DNA of 64,000 bases from Lineus longissimus. Its lineage: Eukaryota; Nemertea; Pilidiophora; Heteronemertea; Lineidae. This document shows, in pieces, positions 49,591-60,444 of this stretch; positions within the stretch are counted from its first letter, which is position 1, and each line of letters starts with the position of its first letter. The notes beneath the pieces are model-generated. The model made no database searches, had not been told where the DNA came from, and saw only the letters and a program-made list of their open reading frames with translations. A program made the translations under genes and the position numbers. Location of the stretch: positions 24,864,599 to 24,928,598 of the forward strand of contig NC_088309.1 in the NCBI RefSeq assembly GCF_910592395.1, in the 5' to 3' direction.

Positions 49591-52500
49591 ATGGACGACG
49601 TGGAGCATGAGATAACGACGCCTCCAAATAGCGAGGAGGAGGAAGCACCACAGATGAACGAGGGGCAGGAACCTGAGGAACTAGTACTGGTCGAGAATGG
49701 GGTTGCCGCCGTGGAACAGCAAGAGGAGGAAGAGCCGGAGGAGGCGGCTCCAGCAAAGCCGTGCCAACGATGCTCCAAAACGGAGAAAGTATTCGAGTTG
49801 TCGCTCTGCAAACACGAAGTATGCAAACGATGTCTGCCAGCTAATATTGCAAACTCCATGGAGAGCGACATCGATGATGAACGGAGACTAGAACTGGCCG
49901 AGGCCGACTGTCCGCTTTGTCAGAAACGTACGATCTTTCCCGAAGAGGATGTCGCCTCATTTCCCCCACCTTTTCAGAATTTCTCGCCCGTCAAAGAGGT
50001 GTTCGACCTTGAGCATGTCCACATGTGCGCGAATTGTTCAGCTGCCAGTGGAACAGAAACAGAGGCTACTGGCCGCTGTATTGACTGCAGGCTGTATGTC
50101 TGTGAACCTTGCTCAGCTCCCGACCAACATGGCAGCGGGGAAGGACAACGTCATCGGATTTTTACTCTTGATGAGATAAAATCCGGTGGCTCGTTTGAAG
50201 ACGTTGAGGTTATCAAAAAGGTTGATCCCACACATTGTAATGCGCACAAGGGATGCAAAATTGAGCGCTGGTGCTGTACATGCGCATTGGGTATCTGTGA
50301 ATCCTGCCTGAGACAGCACCGTGATCACGTGATATTCGAACTTTCGTTCTTCATCAAGGAGATGGAGAATTACATCAAACACGAAGGTCAAAGAACTGCG
50401 GAGACTCAGGAATCACTCGCTCAGGCTATTTCGGATGCTCAGAAAAACAAGGAAACGAGGATGCAGGACTTCCAAAGTATGGCAGAAAAAATCCTGTCAA
50501 TCGCTGAGGCCCGGAAGGCGAGGATTGACGAGGACACGGGAGCGCTCATGCTACAGCTCAAAACTCTGAAAGATGTCTATGAAAACGAGACTGGACACTG
50601 TGAGTCAAATGTTGTGAAGAAGAACACGGTTTTGGGTGCTTTTCAGCGAATTAACCAGACGTTGCTTGGCAACGGGAGTGGTATCACAGACGACCGAATT
50701 ATCAGGATGTACCAGTTCCTCAGGGCGAATGAGCAGACGATAGACCGAGAACTAAAGGAGATCAACAGCCTTTCGCATGATGTCAGAGACAAATTTGGAC
50801 GATCATGGAGATTTGAGGAGAACGTACCACTCATGATCAGTGGTGGAGATAACGTGGTCGGGAGGATCGCTGAGCCCGACACTGCTGTACCAATCTTCAA
50901 AACACTGACGCCATCGAAGTTTAGACCAGCTGACTCTGTCGTGTACCAGCAAAGACCAGTGCAGGAGCCGACGACATATAGGCCAGCAGATCCTATCGTA
51001 TACCAGCAAAGACCAGTGCAAGAGCCAATTCCGTCCAGGTCCTTAAAGTCACCTTCACCCTCTCACCGACGCTCCAAAGAGAACCTAACTGGCATTCCAA
51101 AACAAGGGCAGACGGCAAGTCGACCAAGAGCAGATGATGACCTGCGCAGAAGCTACACGATCCACCCAGCGCCATCTCGTGGTAGTGACAATAAGGGAAA
51201 GAAAGGTCATCCTAAGGGAACAGGCCCTGTATCCCCAAAGTTACCCCGACGGAGACAGCAGGAGGATGCTCTTCGGGCCTCTTACACAGTCTCACGGCAA
51301 CCGCCCGTCAAGACAAAGTCAGCAGAAGATGATAACCATACCGTGTTTCTTAAAGGTACGCTAGCAAATAGTTTGAGTTACTAGTATGCTGTCTAAATAC
51401 CCTACATCGAAGAGGCGCTTGGAAGAGTTGTTCGGCATAGTTACATTGATCAGCTCGTCATCAGATTGCAACTATTGCTGATTGGTTACCTTAAAAAATC
51501 GTAAATCTTCGTCAATGATATTGAGGAACCGGTACTCGATCGTTAGAAGGAAGATCTTGGCAGCTCATCATGGCGATAGCCTGCATCTGTATCTTTGTTT
51601 AATTTTGATGTTCTTTGTTTCCAGTTTTGATCCTGGGAGACCAGGTGGTGGGAAAGACTCGACTACTCCACAAGCTGATGCACATGGAAGAGGACAAGGA
51701 CCCAAGAGCAACACTGGGCCTCGACTGTGGAGCAAGGAAACTGGTCGTCTCAGAAGATCTAGTGATGTTCTCACTCTGGGAGCTGGCTGGCAAAGACTCG
51801 TACAGAGATTCGCTGAGCCTGTGAGTGAAATGCTATCCTTCTTCCCAGTCGTACACATTCATTACTCCTAGCTTCCAGCCACACATCAGTTCTTCCTTCC
51901 TTCAACGAATACGTTTTACGAAGAGTATGTGGGTCTCGTTTCTCCATATGGGATGGCAAAACTGTCCATTGGCAAGACTACATGCTCCTCTTACAATGGG
52001 CATTTAGCTTGAGATCAACCAGCATCCCGAGCAGGATTACAGTGGTGCATTGTCTGAGTCAAAAGTAAACCCTGATTTAGATTAAGGTTATTATCAATGA
52101 GCTATAATTGACATTGTAACCAATGCAATAGACATCATGGTTAAAGTATCGTTCCCTTTAGGTATACGAAAGATATCCAAATGTTGCTGATAGTCTATGA
52201 TGTGGCCCGGCGGAAGACATATGAAGATGCCGAGCTGTGGCTACGGGAAGCCAGGAAAACCATCCCAGAACGTATCCCTATCGTTCTAATAGGAAACACA
52301 GAGCTCATTCACAACCACCCGGAGTGGATCAGAAAGAGACAGGTTGACGTACTCGAGGCAGAAGACTGGGCAGGTAAGATTGGAGCCACCGAATTTTCCA
52401 TCGTACATATAACTAGGCTCCATTTACTAAAAATATTCACTTCATAAGAACTTTTATGTTATATTCTTTCTCCCTTCAGCCCGCCATGGTTTGTATTTCG

Positions 52501-52984
52501 CAGAAATTTCCGTCCGAGATTCCGCCAAGAAGCTGGAGAAGACATTTAGGCGGATAATGATAGGTAGGTTACCAGTGTGCACCATCTTTGTCTCCATTCT
52601 CCTCATCGTCATTCTCCAAAAGCAACTGTTTTTCTCAAGTGGCGACATCTGTAGACAGTTAGGGCACCAAGAATGGTCTCGGATGCTTTATCCGATGTCG
52701 CCCGACAACGGAAAAGATCGTATTAGTCTCCATTCGCGATCGACTATGAGCAACGATGACAGGTTTTCTTTCTTCGATGAGCTCATTGCTGCATTTGTTC
52801 TCATTGCTACAATAGGCTCATTGCTGTAACGTGCACAATCATTTATGCATAGCTGTTTTCACTTCTTTCACCAGATATCCTGAAGAACGAAATTGGCTCA
52901 AACGGGACTCGTCAACTAGACTACCTCGGACGAAAATTCCGAATGACTGGTGCAAGAGATGATAGTGTGTGCAGGGTCCAGTGA
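49591..52984 (+). CDS. TRIM protein fused to a Rab-like small GTPase domain
   Basis: Five exons (49591-51355, 51625-51820, 52162-52373, 52480-52563, 52875-52984) join in frame to 788 residues. After an acidic N-terminus come a RING finger (C58-x2-C61 ... C73-x-H ... C107-x2-C110), B-box 1 (about 146-188), B-box 2 (about 216-246) and a coiled coil (about 254-400). A Pro/Ser/Arg-rich linker follows, carrying a duplicated RPADxxVYQQRPVQEP unit, then a Rab-like fold from residue 589. The P-loop GDQVVGKT (593-600) is intact. The WDTAGQE motif reads WELAGKD, NKxD reads NTEL and ETSAK reads EISVR. The RING predicts ubiquitin E3 ligase activity and the rest resembles the TRIM23 layout, but with a Rab-like rather than ARF domain. 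GTP hydrolysis and guanine specificity are doubtful. The last four residues, CRVQ, resemble a farnesylation CaaX box. Two separate genes are unlikely because phase is kept at all junctions and no ATG context or promoter is seen at exon 2. Confidence 0.88.
50922..51030 (+). repeat. In-frame duplication in the TRIM linker
   Basis: Two adjacent copies of a 57-base unit encode RPADSVVYQQRPVQEP and RPADPIVYQQRPVQEP. A second, looser pair (RRSYTIHPAP and RASYTVSRQP) follows further on. These expand the linker between coiled coil and GTPase. Confidence 0.8.
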
Positions 52985-53134
52985 GAACAGATTGGTACAG
53001 ACGAAACTGACAGATGCGCCGTTGTTCTCCTTGATTGCAAGGATGTTTCCCTCCCCGCCGCATTCTTGGGGGATTGTGGTAGCCTCCGTTGCTGTTGAGG
53101 TGAAAGTGAAGTGAAAGTTTTCTTCAGATTTTTT

Positions 53135-53375
53135 CTACTAAAAGTCTTCATGTAGAGGAAATCTAACACTTTACATTCTATTAGAAACATGGATAAACCC
53201 ACTTTACATTCGTTTTACGGTAGATATCCATAAATACTGTCAACCGCCATAAATACTGTCAACTACTAAAAGTCTTCATGTAGAGGAAATCTAACACTTT
53301 ACATTCTATTAGAAACATGGATAAACCCACTTTACATTCGTTTTACGGTAGATATCCGTAAATACTGTCAACCGC
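53135..53375. repeat. Tandem duplication, 128-bp unit, two copies
   Basis: The unit starting CTACTAAAAGTCTTCATG at 53135 is repeated from 53263. About 110 bases are shared with a single visible difference (ATCCATAAATAC against ATCCGTAAATAC). The low divergence points to a recent duplication. Confidence 0.92.
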
Positions 53376-53861
53376 CGTACGTTATCAAAGTAGGTTAGCA
53401 CACTATTTTGCTATTGTATAACTATCAGATATTTATTTGCTTGAATGACTGTTTAATACATATTTTGACCTTAGGTATACCATATCAACTTGCATTGGTA
53501 TTAGTCGTTTAGAAATGAAAATAATATATATTTTGAAGATATGTATTATGACCAAATAAAATCTTCTTTGAATGAGATTGTTTTTAATTTCATTGCTAGC
53601 ATAAAGCTACAGTTCAGCGATTCGTCCAGAGGTAGTTTGCACTACAAGTATTCCAATGACTTGAGATGCCAACTGGGTATATGTGTATAAAAAGTGTTGT
53701 CCTCACTACATGTACATGCTATCAAAGGAGTTATGATATAATACAGTTTACATAACTTTCATGGCGTGACAAGAGTACTGTCTTCAGTAAACTCGGAATA
53801 AATACGATTTTTATAAATTAGATGATTAAATAAGATATATTTGCCGATTCCACTTCGTCTT

Positions 53862-53950
53862 ATAATAATGATACCAATAATAATCATAATAATCATACGT
53901 TTATAAAGCGCCTTACCAAAGCCTGATCAAGGCGCTCTCCTCCAAAAATG
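53862..53950 (+). repeat. AAT microsatellite joined to a TTTATAAAGCGCC dispersed element
   Basis: AATAATGATACCAATAATAATC is followed by TTTATAAAGCGCCTTACC and TGATCAAGGCGCTCTCC. The pairing of AAT repeats with an AAAGCGC motif is a known pattern of dispersed repeats in many aquatic animals. A reverse-oriented end occurs at 36294-36320. Confidence 0.6.
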
Positions 53951-54812
53951 GTCCTGAAACACAAAGTCTGTTTCGTCACACATGTCGCGGGAGTGGTAAG
54001 GACTGGTGACTTTCGGCATAGCCATTCCATGAGACAGTCTGTTTCTTTGTCACATATTAGCTTCCGTCTGTCAAGGACTCATAGAAGGTGTGTAAAAGTC
54101 CGTGCTTCTATGATTAGCTTTGGATAACGATGTCGATAACGTGTCACTTGAGGAGTATCATATACTGCTCTCATATCTCTCCAAGTCTGTCACGAGGCGA
54201 AGTCGAAGTCAAGTGCTTATCTACCCAACAGGAAAATACAATGCCTAAAATCCAATCTGGACATTCAAATGATCTCCGTCGTACCTTCAGCGTTCGAACC
54301 CAGGGGTCGTTCCTAGATTTGTGATCGATCTAACTCTATCATGTTATAAGCATTCTGGCACGATGCATTGGAAATAGCCATCGTATTTTGACGACTGAAA
54401 GAAAAAAAACCAACTAAATAAGGCATGTTAGAAAGAAGCATTAACAGTTATAACTGTACCATAGTATTCTACGGGAGCTAGCATGATGGGCGAGCTAGTT
54501 ATTGAAAATATATGTTAAATCATATAAACTTATACCTTTTCCACTTAGTACACCTTTACTTAATTAAATGAGCAAAATAAACGACGACCAGGAAGACCTC
54601 ATACCACTAGATTTTACAAACAACTCTTCTGATGTACGTCAGTTGCACTGAAATTTTTCTTGACCCTCCCTTTCGATCTCCCTTCTCTGATCTCGTAAAA
54701 GAGAATGTAGATGTGTATAATATGGCATATACGTGAACCGTCCTATTTGTCGTTCACCCGACACTGCGGGATCATGCGTGATGACGTGGTAGGAACTCGA
54801 AAAGCAGCAGAT

Positions 54813-57800
54813 TCATTGAACTGTTTGGGCCATGGTAGTTTCACCTACCTCAACTCTTTTACACGGCAATCCTTTTGTTCTTTTACATAAATGTTTCTTG
54901 ATGCAATTGGCGAAGTTCCTCATACACGAAAAATCATCGTTGGAACATTTAGGGCAATCTGGGCGATTGCTTAAACGCCTACAGGCTTTGCACGAGGTAT
55001 GCTGGCAGTCGCCTTGGCATGGTTGTGACGTCTCTGCGTTTTCCCTGAAGATGAAAAATGAGAAATAATTTTACTTTCCTTTTTTGTGCTCTCTTACTAG
55101 CACACTTTCTTACTTCAATTGTACAAAGCTACACACATGAACAACTGAAGATTAGAGTACATAGGCTACATTATTAGTACCAGTGCAGGATACTATTGCT
55201 GATGGAGTCACAGACAACATTTAATTAGCATTGTTCTTGGTATTGCAGTGATAGTGTACTGTACAATGCAAAACAACTTACACAGCTGAACATATTGCTT
55301 TAGGGTTCTTAGTGCAGTATTCAGGTGTACACAGTGGTTTGCAATGGAGTCCTTTCGGCTGGTCAGCTTGCAACAGAGATGTCCCTATCACTGAAATAGA
55401 CAAATAGTGTTTTTAACCGACAGTACGATGGAAAGATGTGATTCGCATCCAGACATGTGTACAACAGCGAGTGATCCGTGTAGGGTCTGCCAATGAGCCA
55501 CCTCAAATGATATGGAAGAAGAAGTGTCTGCAATCAAACAGAGTGCAGGAACCACGACATTTTGAAGGTCGATTCCACCAGACATAATAGCTTCATGGTT
55601 ATTTGGTCGATATTAATCAATCACTGAGCGGTAGACTCATGGTTGTTTGAAAGCTTCTCCTGCTGGTCTCGTGCCATTCTGATAGTAAGTTGTAATGAAA
55701 GGATGACCGGGCGTTTTACCATTGGCTGTTCTTCAAGAAAATGACGCTACTCAAGTGCTTTATGCAAATCAGAATCCTTATCTTTACCCAAATAACGAGG
55801 ATGCTTAACGGTAACGGAAGAACAAACGCAATCGCAACTAACTTTAAAATTGCCATGATTAAATTATCACTTCTACATCAGCCTTGGTTTTTACAGCATT
55901 TAATCGTTATTGAAATAAACACTTCATTTGCAATAAAGAAAAGTTCCGTTATAAATCGTTTCGGCCTTAGATTGCAATTATTTCAATGATGAAATGGATT
56001 TTTTGGTTGCGTCTGTACTTAATGATGTGATTTATCTCCTTGATATTTCTCTGTGGTCAACAAGTGCAAATTCGCAATGTATCAATGAACGCATTGTCCA
56101 TTGATAAATCAGCAGCAAATTCTGTTCATCTGTTGATAAGATTCAACAACATACAGAAATGGATTTTTTGGTTGCGTCTGTACTTAATGATGTGATTTAT
56201 CTCCTTGATATTTCTCTGTGGTCAACAAGTGCAAATTCGCAATGTATCAATGAACGCATTGTCCATTGATAAATCAGCAGCAAATTCTGTTCATCTGTTG
56301 ATAAGATTCAACAACATACAGTCATGCAGTGTTGAACTTCACTAGTTGTTATTGCTCAATGTGGTTCAAAGAAGAAACAGCACTTCCAGACAGCCATTTC
56401 GTTGAAAAAGCTACGTACATATATGTATATCAACCACTTTACATTATCTTTTGACCGATTGACTCCTTCCAGTTGAAAAGAAATTGGATTCACAGAACCA
56501 GTATGATTTTATCATCGACGACCTGTCAGTCGAAAATTCTGATTTTGGACTATTTTGAGAGAAAACCTCGTCTGAAGAGTAGAGATTTAGCGTGAAAGCC
56601 ATCAGCAAAGCTGACATAGCTATTTTCGAAGGCTATCGGACTTCTAAGCCGCTTCGCTCCACCCAGGAAGTTCATACAACTTTTTCAACTTTTTCTCTAT
56701 TGCTCAAACATTTCCCGTTTTTTCTCTCCCTTCATCATGATATGCGACAATGGCATACCGTTGACGGAGCAGGGACACATAATCATCACAATGGGTGGCA
56801 TCAACACTATTTTGTACGCAAAGATCAATTGGCTCGATCAAACGCTTTCCGAAATTAACGTGCCACTTCAAAGTCAGCCGATCCGAATCGAAGGCCCTTG
56901 TTTTTCGCGACAAACATAGAAGCATATTTCTGATTTAAGTACTTAAGAACCCAACCCACCAAGTGTACAAGTTCATCACACTCGCGGTTGGCCTTTGATA
57001 AAGATGTGCCTTAGCAAAGATATTTATATAATTTGACGGATGCATAATCCGTTCCCTGACGGTGTCTTCAGAAGTTCTCGGAAGCGCGAACGTGTCAAGA
57101 TGACCTCTCATTTGAAGGAAGAATGTTCACAAAAGATGTTTTGAGCAGCCAGATTGGATCGAATTGCTTTAATTTTTCGGAAGGTGTTATTAATCTTGGA
57201 CCACTCGACTTTACATGGTTGATCAACATGCACTTGACTAAGATTGGTGAAGTCACAGTCACACAGCGGAGCATGTACGCTGTTCGTATTCACTGTCACT
57301 CGTGGCTCAGGCGAACAGACTCTGACGAACCCCCGCTCCGGCTCTGACCAATGATACGCAAAGCCTCTTCGAATATTTCAAGTTATTTCTTGGAACTAAT
57401 TGTAAAAGTAAAAGTAAATGCTATATGATATCACTACTAGGTTCCATACATGTAGTCGAGGTTATTCAGTGCATGCTACTCCTGTCGCTGTTGATGCTGA
57501 TTTATTAATTGGTTTGATTAGTTGATTCCGAGAAGGCGGGCGAAAAGGCTTCTCTGCGCAGCGGTTGTACAAGCAACAGGATTAACTAACGTCAATTGAT
57601 TTTGTTTCCCGTGTGCCTCTGTCCCACTCCTATTAGGTCGGTTGATATTTAGGCAGAAACTACACCTACATGTACAATGGTCACGTACATCAAGCTTGAT
57701 TGGTTCCGATTTATCAACGTGATTCACGATTTTACTGAAATTTATGTTAATGAAAACATTTTACCTTTAAGGTTGCAAATCCATAAGTGCAATTGCCACT

Positions 57801-58959
57801 GGAAGCCTTTCCTCTAATCAAATTTGATAACTTAAATGATTTCATGAAAAAATGTATTCACAACGGCTATCGTCAATTTTATACTCGTTTAATGGATCAA
57901 CAATAGCCTTTTTAGTTGTAACAATTCATACCCAGACAAACAATCCAAGGTTCATACAATTATTCACTTGTCTGATTTAGTAGTCTATTGAAATACAGAA
58001 AAAGTTTTCCTTTTTTTCCCTCAATACATAAATAGAAAGCATCACCTTGAAATGTAGATTAGTAGCTTGTCTGACCGTTTGTTTTTGAAAACAATTACAT
58101 TGTATCAGATCTGAGGTTGGCTGCACAAGAGCTACGGTACCAAAACTAATATCTAATTTATTTGTTCAACACTTCTTAACCGAAAATGCCTTTCTCCTTG
58201 TTAATTCGTTTCACGCCTTATGCCTTTGTTCAAGGACAATACTGCGGAAAATGACTAACGACTTGTGATTGATACGGACGCACTAGCTAATGTATAGAGA
58301 TGTTTCAACAAGTTAGATACTTCAAACCAGCGAGGCAGAGCAGTTTTTAGGGACAGTTAACAACGCTGGCCTTCAAATGTCATCGAAAATGCAATAGCGC
58401 TGTAGTAACGAAAGGACAAGTTCTGTTTAGGGTTTGAGAGATGAAGAATTATAGCAATGCTCATGTCATCATTCTAAGTGGCCAGTGTGGGTGGAAGGTA
58501 AGGACGTGTAGGCATTGAGCATCATGCTCGCCGATGTTAGATAAAGACTGTGATGAATTAAGATGAAATGGCCTTACCTCTTTCACATCGTCCAACTGGA
58601 TTCTTGTACACGCCGTATCTATTGGCATCCACACTGTTTGGCTGGCACACCATCCCTCGGTCACACTTTCCAAACATCTGATAATCTCCACCGCACAAGT
58701 CCCCCTCCAACTTTGCGCAAGTCGGACAGCAGTTGCAAACATCTAACGTGTAGCCTCCCCGGCAGTTTAATCGCTGCTTCCGCGAGGGTCTGCAGCGCTC
58801 CTCCTGGCATCGAGGACAAATTAGGTCCGTATTGGTTTCCGACGAATCCGTTTGCTTGATGCGCCTATCCGCTTTGGTCGTCATGAGTTGTGAAGTCTTT
58901 GCGGCGACGAAGGCATGCAGTATGATGGACGGTAGGACAATCAGATAGGTCAGCAACAT
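54813..58959 (-). CDS. Secreted IGFBP-domain protein with novel Cys-rich C-terminus
   Basis: Three minus-strand exons (58959-58578, 55390-55282, 55044-54813) join in frame to 240 residues. A signal peptide begins at ATG 58957-58959 (MLLTYLIVLPSIILHAFVAA). Exon 1 then carries an IGFBP N-terminal domain with 12 cysteines, including CPRC and the hallmark DVCNCCPTCAKLEGDLCGG, a variant of the GCGCCxxC motif. Exons 2 and 3 add 14 more cysteines (HCKPLC, then a CxxxC/CxxC-rich region ending LPC) in an arrangement I cannot assign; it is not a thyroglobulin type-1 repeat as in vertebrate IGFBPs. Donors GAG/GTAAGG and TGT/GTAAGT and acceptors ATTTCAG and ATCTTCAG are good. It is a likely extracellular binding protein or neuroendocrine precursor; ligand unknown. 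The TTG codon 17 positions upstream of the ATG was rejected as a start. Confidence 0.82.
55991..56321. repeat. Perfect tandem duplication, 165-bp unit, two copies
   Basis: The sequence from GAAATGGATTTTTTGG at 55991 to ACAACATACAG at 56156 is repeated from 56156 to 56321 with no difference that I can see. It lies in the large intron of the IGFBP-domain gene. Either a very recent duplication or an assembly artefact. Confidence 0.93.
56330..58577. other. Large intron of the IGFBP-domain gene
   Basis: This is part of the roughly 3.2-kb intron between exons 1 and 2. Short frames on both strands show no known domain. Confidence 0.6.
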
Positions 58960-60444
58960 TGTGAAGAAACTTTGTACCAGACGCAAGTTACAGAGTAAAG
59001 ATTTGTACAATCAATAATGATATTGACAAGAGAAGTTACTGATTAACTTTCAGTTGCTCGGTGTTTGCTGGATGGTTCAACAGTTGTAATGCAAGTTGAA
59101 GTGTTTACACACAGTGAAGCAAAGACTGTTAGGTGTGACTCAAAGTGTTCCACATGGTTCCTCAGGATTGACTTGTCCATGACTTGTTTGGAGTTTATGA
59201 CGGTAAATCCATCGGACTGCACGATGTACTGAGAAGGGGTGCCAGGTGGTGATTCGCATCCGAAGTCCTATGGGTACTGATCTTTCAAAGAATATCACAT
59301 CATTTGGATCATTAATTGCTCGATTTTCCCCGATATATAACTTGTATGTTCCAGGCACTATTACCGAAAGCAAACAAAAAGGATATCCATTGTTTGTTAA
59401 GAGGTTATTGCCTGATTACCTCGAAGAACGAATGAAGTGTCATAGAATCAGCCTCTGTAATTTCAATGAACTGTAGTATATAGAGACGAATGATTGTTGA
59501 TGTTAAGCATTCAGTTGAAACACTATGCAAAGGAGGTTCAAGGCAGACAAATTGTTATCGACTAAATCTATGGATCAGACAGACATTGTCTGGGGTTGGG
59601 ATAAGTACATCACCGAGTTCAAACTTCTTTGTATTTCCGTCGAGTGGATATCACCTCTACATGTACCAACTGCTTGTGCCCAGTGGCACAGGGACTGAGG
59701 AATTATACTTTACACTGATGTTGCATTTGTCAACGTTTCCCATATTTCGATGCTTCCCTTATTGCTTATTGTTCCCATTCACGGAAATAAGGCGACTACT
59801 ACAGATATCAACACAAAACAAGCTGCTTCAACAACTTTCCGGCTTTTTATTAGCAAAGTGTAGTTACAAATCTCAAGTTCTACATAAAGCAATTAAATCG
59901 GAAATTATATATATTAGAGTTATTGTACAATACATATGCTTAAAGTGATATGGACTTTTAACGATAGGTAACATGTCTTGGTCTAATTAATTACAGAATA
60001 TGTTTCCTGAAAGTTTCCGAATCGAATGAGGGCTGGTTTATCACTGGGAAAAACACTGCCCCTAATTCTTTCAAAGGCAGGTTTTATGTGTGTATCTTAA
60101 AATTGTACACATAAGACAGGAACATCAAAGGCGCACAAGCAAATACGATAATATACGCAATGTTTATAATACACTATGACGCCATCTGGTGTGGGCACAA
60201 CCTTAATTTCACAACACGATATGTACATGTACATGTACCTTAGGCGTTTCAAAACTAGTACGCATTCATTTTTATCTGACTTGGGTAGATCATTGTCTGT
60301 AGACGGAGTCGTAACGACATCAACGAGAACCTGAACAGCGGTAAAGCACTGAATGACGCTGGCATTGTGTCATTCCACCAGCAATCAACCCGTTCGAATC
60401 CAATTCGACATTAAGACATACATGTAAAAGACTTTCCAAGTCTT
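58960..60444. other. Intergenic, between two minus-strand genes
   Basis: This holds the promoter side of the IGFBP-domain gene and the 3' flank of the receptor gene. A 152-codon plus-strand frame (59490-59948) is hydrophobic and Ser/Leu-rich but has no recognised domain or splice partner. An ACATGTACATGTAC palindromic run lies at 60221-60238. Confidence 0.45.

Larger units (their letters stand above)
52985..54812. other. 3' flank of the TRIM gene and intergenic DNA
   Basis: It holds the 3' untranslated region, the 128-bp tandem duplication at 53135-53375, an AATAAA at 53555-53560 that may end the TRIM transcript, and an AAT-tailed dispersed repeat at 53862-53950. No additional gene is recognised. 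Confidence 0.5.

Noticed and set aside
51356-51384. TRIM protein ending at the stop codon in 51382-51384
   Set aside because: AAAG/GTACGC is a donor and the next four exons continue in phase with a coherent GTPase domain. A short isoform by intron retention stays possible.
58960-59010. Upstream extension of the IGFBP-domain protein from a TTG codon
   Set aside because: Non-ATG start is unlikely here; the ATG at 58957-58959 begins directly with a good signal peptide.
59490-59948. 152-codon plus-strand frame
   Set aside because: Length alone is not convincing in AT-rich DNA; composition is Leu/Ser/Phe-rich with no family and no nearby promoter or splice signals.
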